Source: Apostichopus japonicus (Eukaryota > Echinodermata > Holothuroidea > Aspidochirotida > Stichopodidae). Taken from it: a stretch of DNA of 64,000 nucleotides. Position 1 is the stretch's first letter, and each line of letters starts with the position of its first letter. The stretch spans positions 31,126,554-31,190,553 of the forward strand of contig NC_092562.1 in the NCBI RefSeq assembly GCF_037975245.1, in the 5' to 3' direction. This document shows, piece after piece, positions 63,647-64,000 of the stretch. Made by a program: the position numbers and the translations under genes. The notes below the pieces were generated by a model. The model worked only from the letters and a program-made list of their open reading frames with translations, had not been told where the DNA came from and did no database searches.

Positions 63647-64000
63647 TGAATTGTGGCAACGGCAAACCACAGGGAAATGACCTACTGTATTCACGCCTCA
63701 GTACTTGGGGGAGTTTATGCTATCAAGTAACAACTTATTAATGCTCAGTGAACTTGAGGAATGCCTTTCTATGACCAGGTTTGATCGACATGCCTGAAAT
63801 ACTTTACACAATGTACTTTGTGGTGGTTGCACAGTGGTGGTATATTGTTCAGTTCTATACCAGCACTATACAAAAAAGGACTATACAAAAAAGGTCAGCT
63901 TCACCTACCTACTGAATAGGATTTGTGTAAATAGACTGGCAAGAATCCATTCAACGCTTTTCTAGATCAAATTGTTTTGCAAAACCTTTGACAGTGAGAA

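Larger units (their letters stand above)
61900..64000. other. Upstream intron or flank of the RPTP gene
   Basis: No signal-peptide exon found. Contains a repeated 25-bp block (ACATACAACATGGTATCCTT at about 62026 and, with one change, at 62082), repeat R1 copy C, a patch with TTGTTCACACTT / AGTGTGAAC / AATGTGAACA at 62812-62985 that may be a small MITE, and the hairpin at 63483-63646. Confidence 0.5.

Overview
The window looks like a piece of an AT-rich, intron-rich animal genome, most likely a marine invertebrate deuterostome and probably an echinoderm. That assignment is inferred from the receptor phosphatase and the mix of LINE, DIRS, Gypsy, Copia and tRNA-SINE relics; no lineage-diagnostic marker is present. 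There are no operons, ribosome binding sites or CRISPR arrays.

One gene can be reconstructed: a receptor-type protein tyrosine phosphatase (RPTP) on the minus strand from beyond 61899 down to 23186. I placed 23 exons by hand. All splice phases agree, and the joined frame stays open for 1,167 codons (the first one split) to a TAA stop. Gene order is: four Cys-rich EGF/laminin-type exons (61899-57756), an Ig-like exon (56296-56030), a Ser/Thr/Pro-rich mucin-like stalk of nine 27-residue repeats (51959-51219), a transmembrane exon (49640-49556), a juxtamembrane exon (47188-47011), phosphatase domain D1 (46563-38073) and phosphatase domain D2 (37795-23186). The 5' end (signal peptide, promoter) is outside the window or not visible. 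D1 has an intact Cys-x5-Arg loop but reads WGD where WPD is expected. D2 keeps Cys-x5-Arg but has WPN and no KNRY motif, so it looks like a pseudophosphatase.

The introns hold several minisatellites. One (about 44745-45506) is made of copies of the end of a phosphatase exon plus its splice donor. Another (about 26750-27800) repeats a splice-acceptor-like motif about 20 times. A third (about 41600-42290) has two unit types in a higher-order order. The 8.9 kb intron inside D2 (28754-37695) carries a 381-bp tandem duplication, a dispersed inverted-repeat family, a decayed DIRS-type tyrosine-recombinase retrotransposon and a probable Gypsy-type LTR. Other introns hold a CR1/L2-like LINE relic, (TA)n tracts, a tRNA-derived SINE and a possible Penelope/hammerhead relic.

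The first 22 kb shows no convincing host gene. It contains a 145-bp tandem array, a 1.4-kb foldback element with palindromic satellite-like arms, a tRNA-like gene with anticodon ACA, long (TA)n tracts, a Copia-type gag fragment running into a minisatellite, a LINE reverse-transcriptase fragment and several short tandem arrays. The last 2 kb (61900-64000) holds a dispersed repeat copy and a near-perfect 164-nt hairpin.
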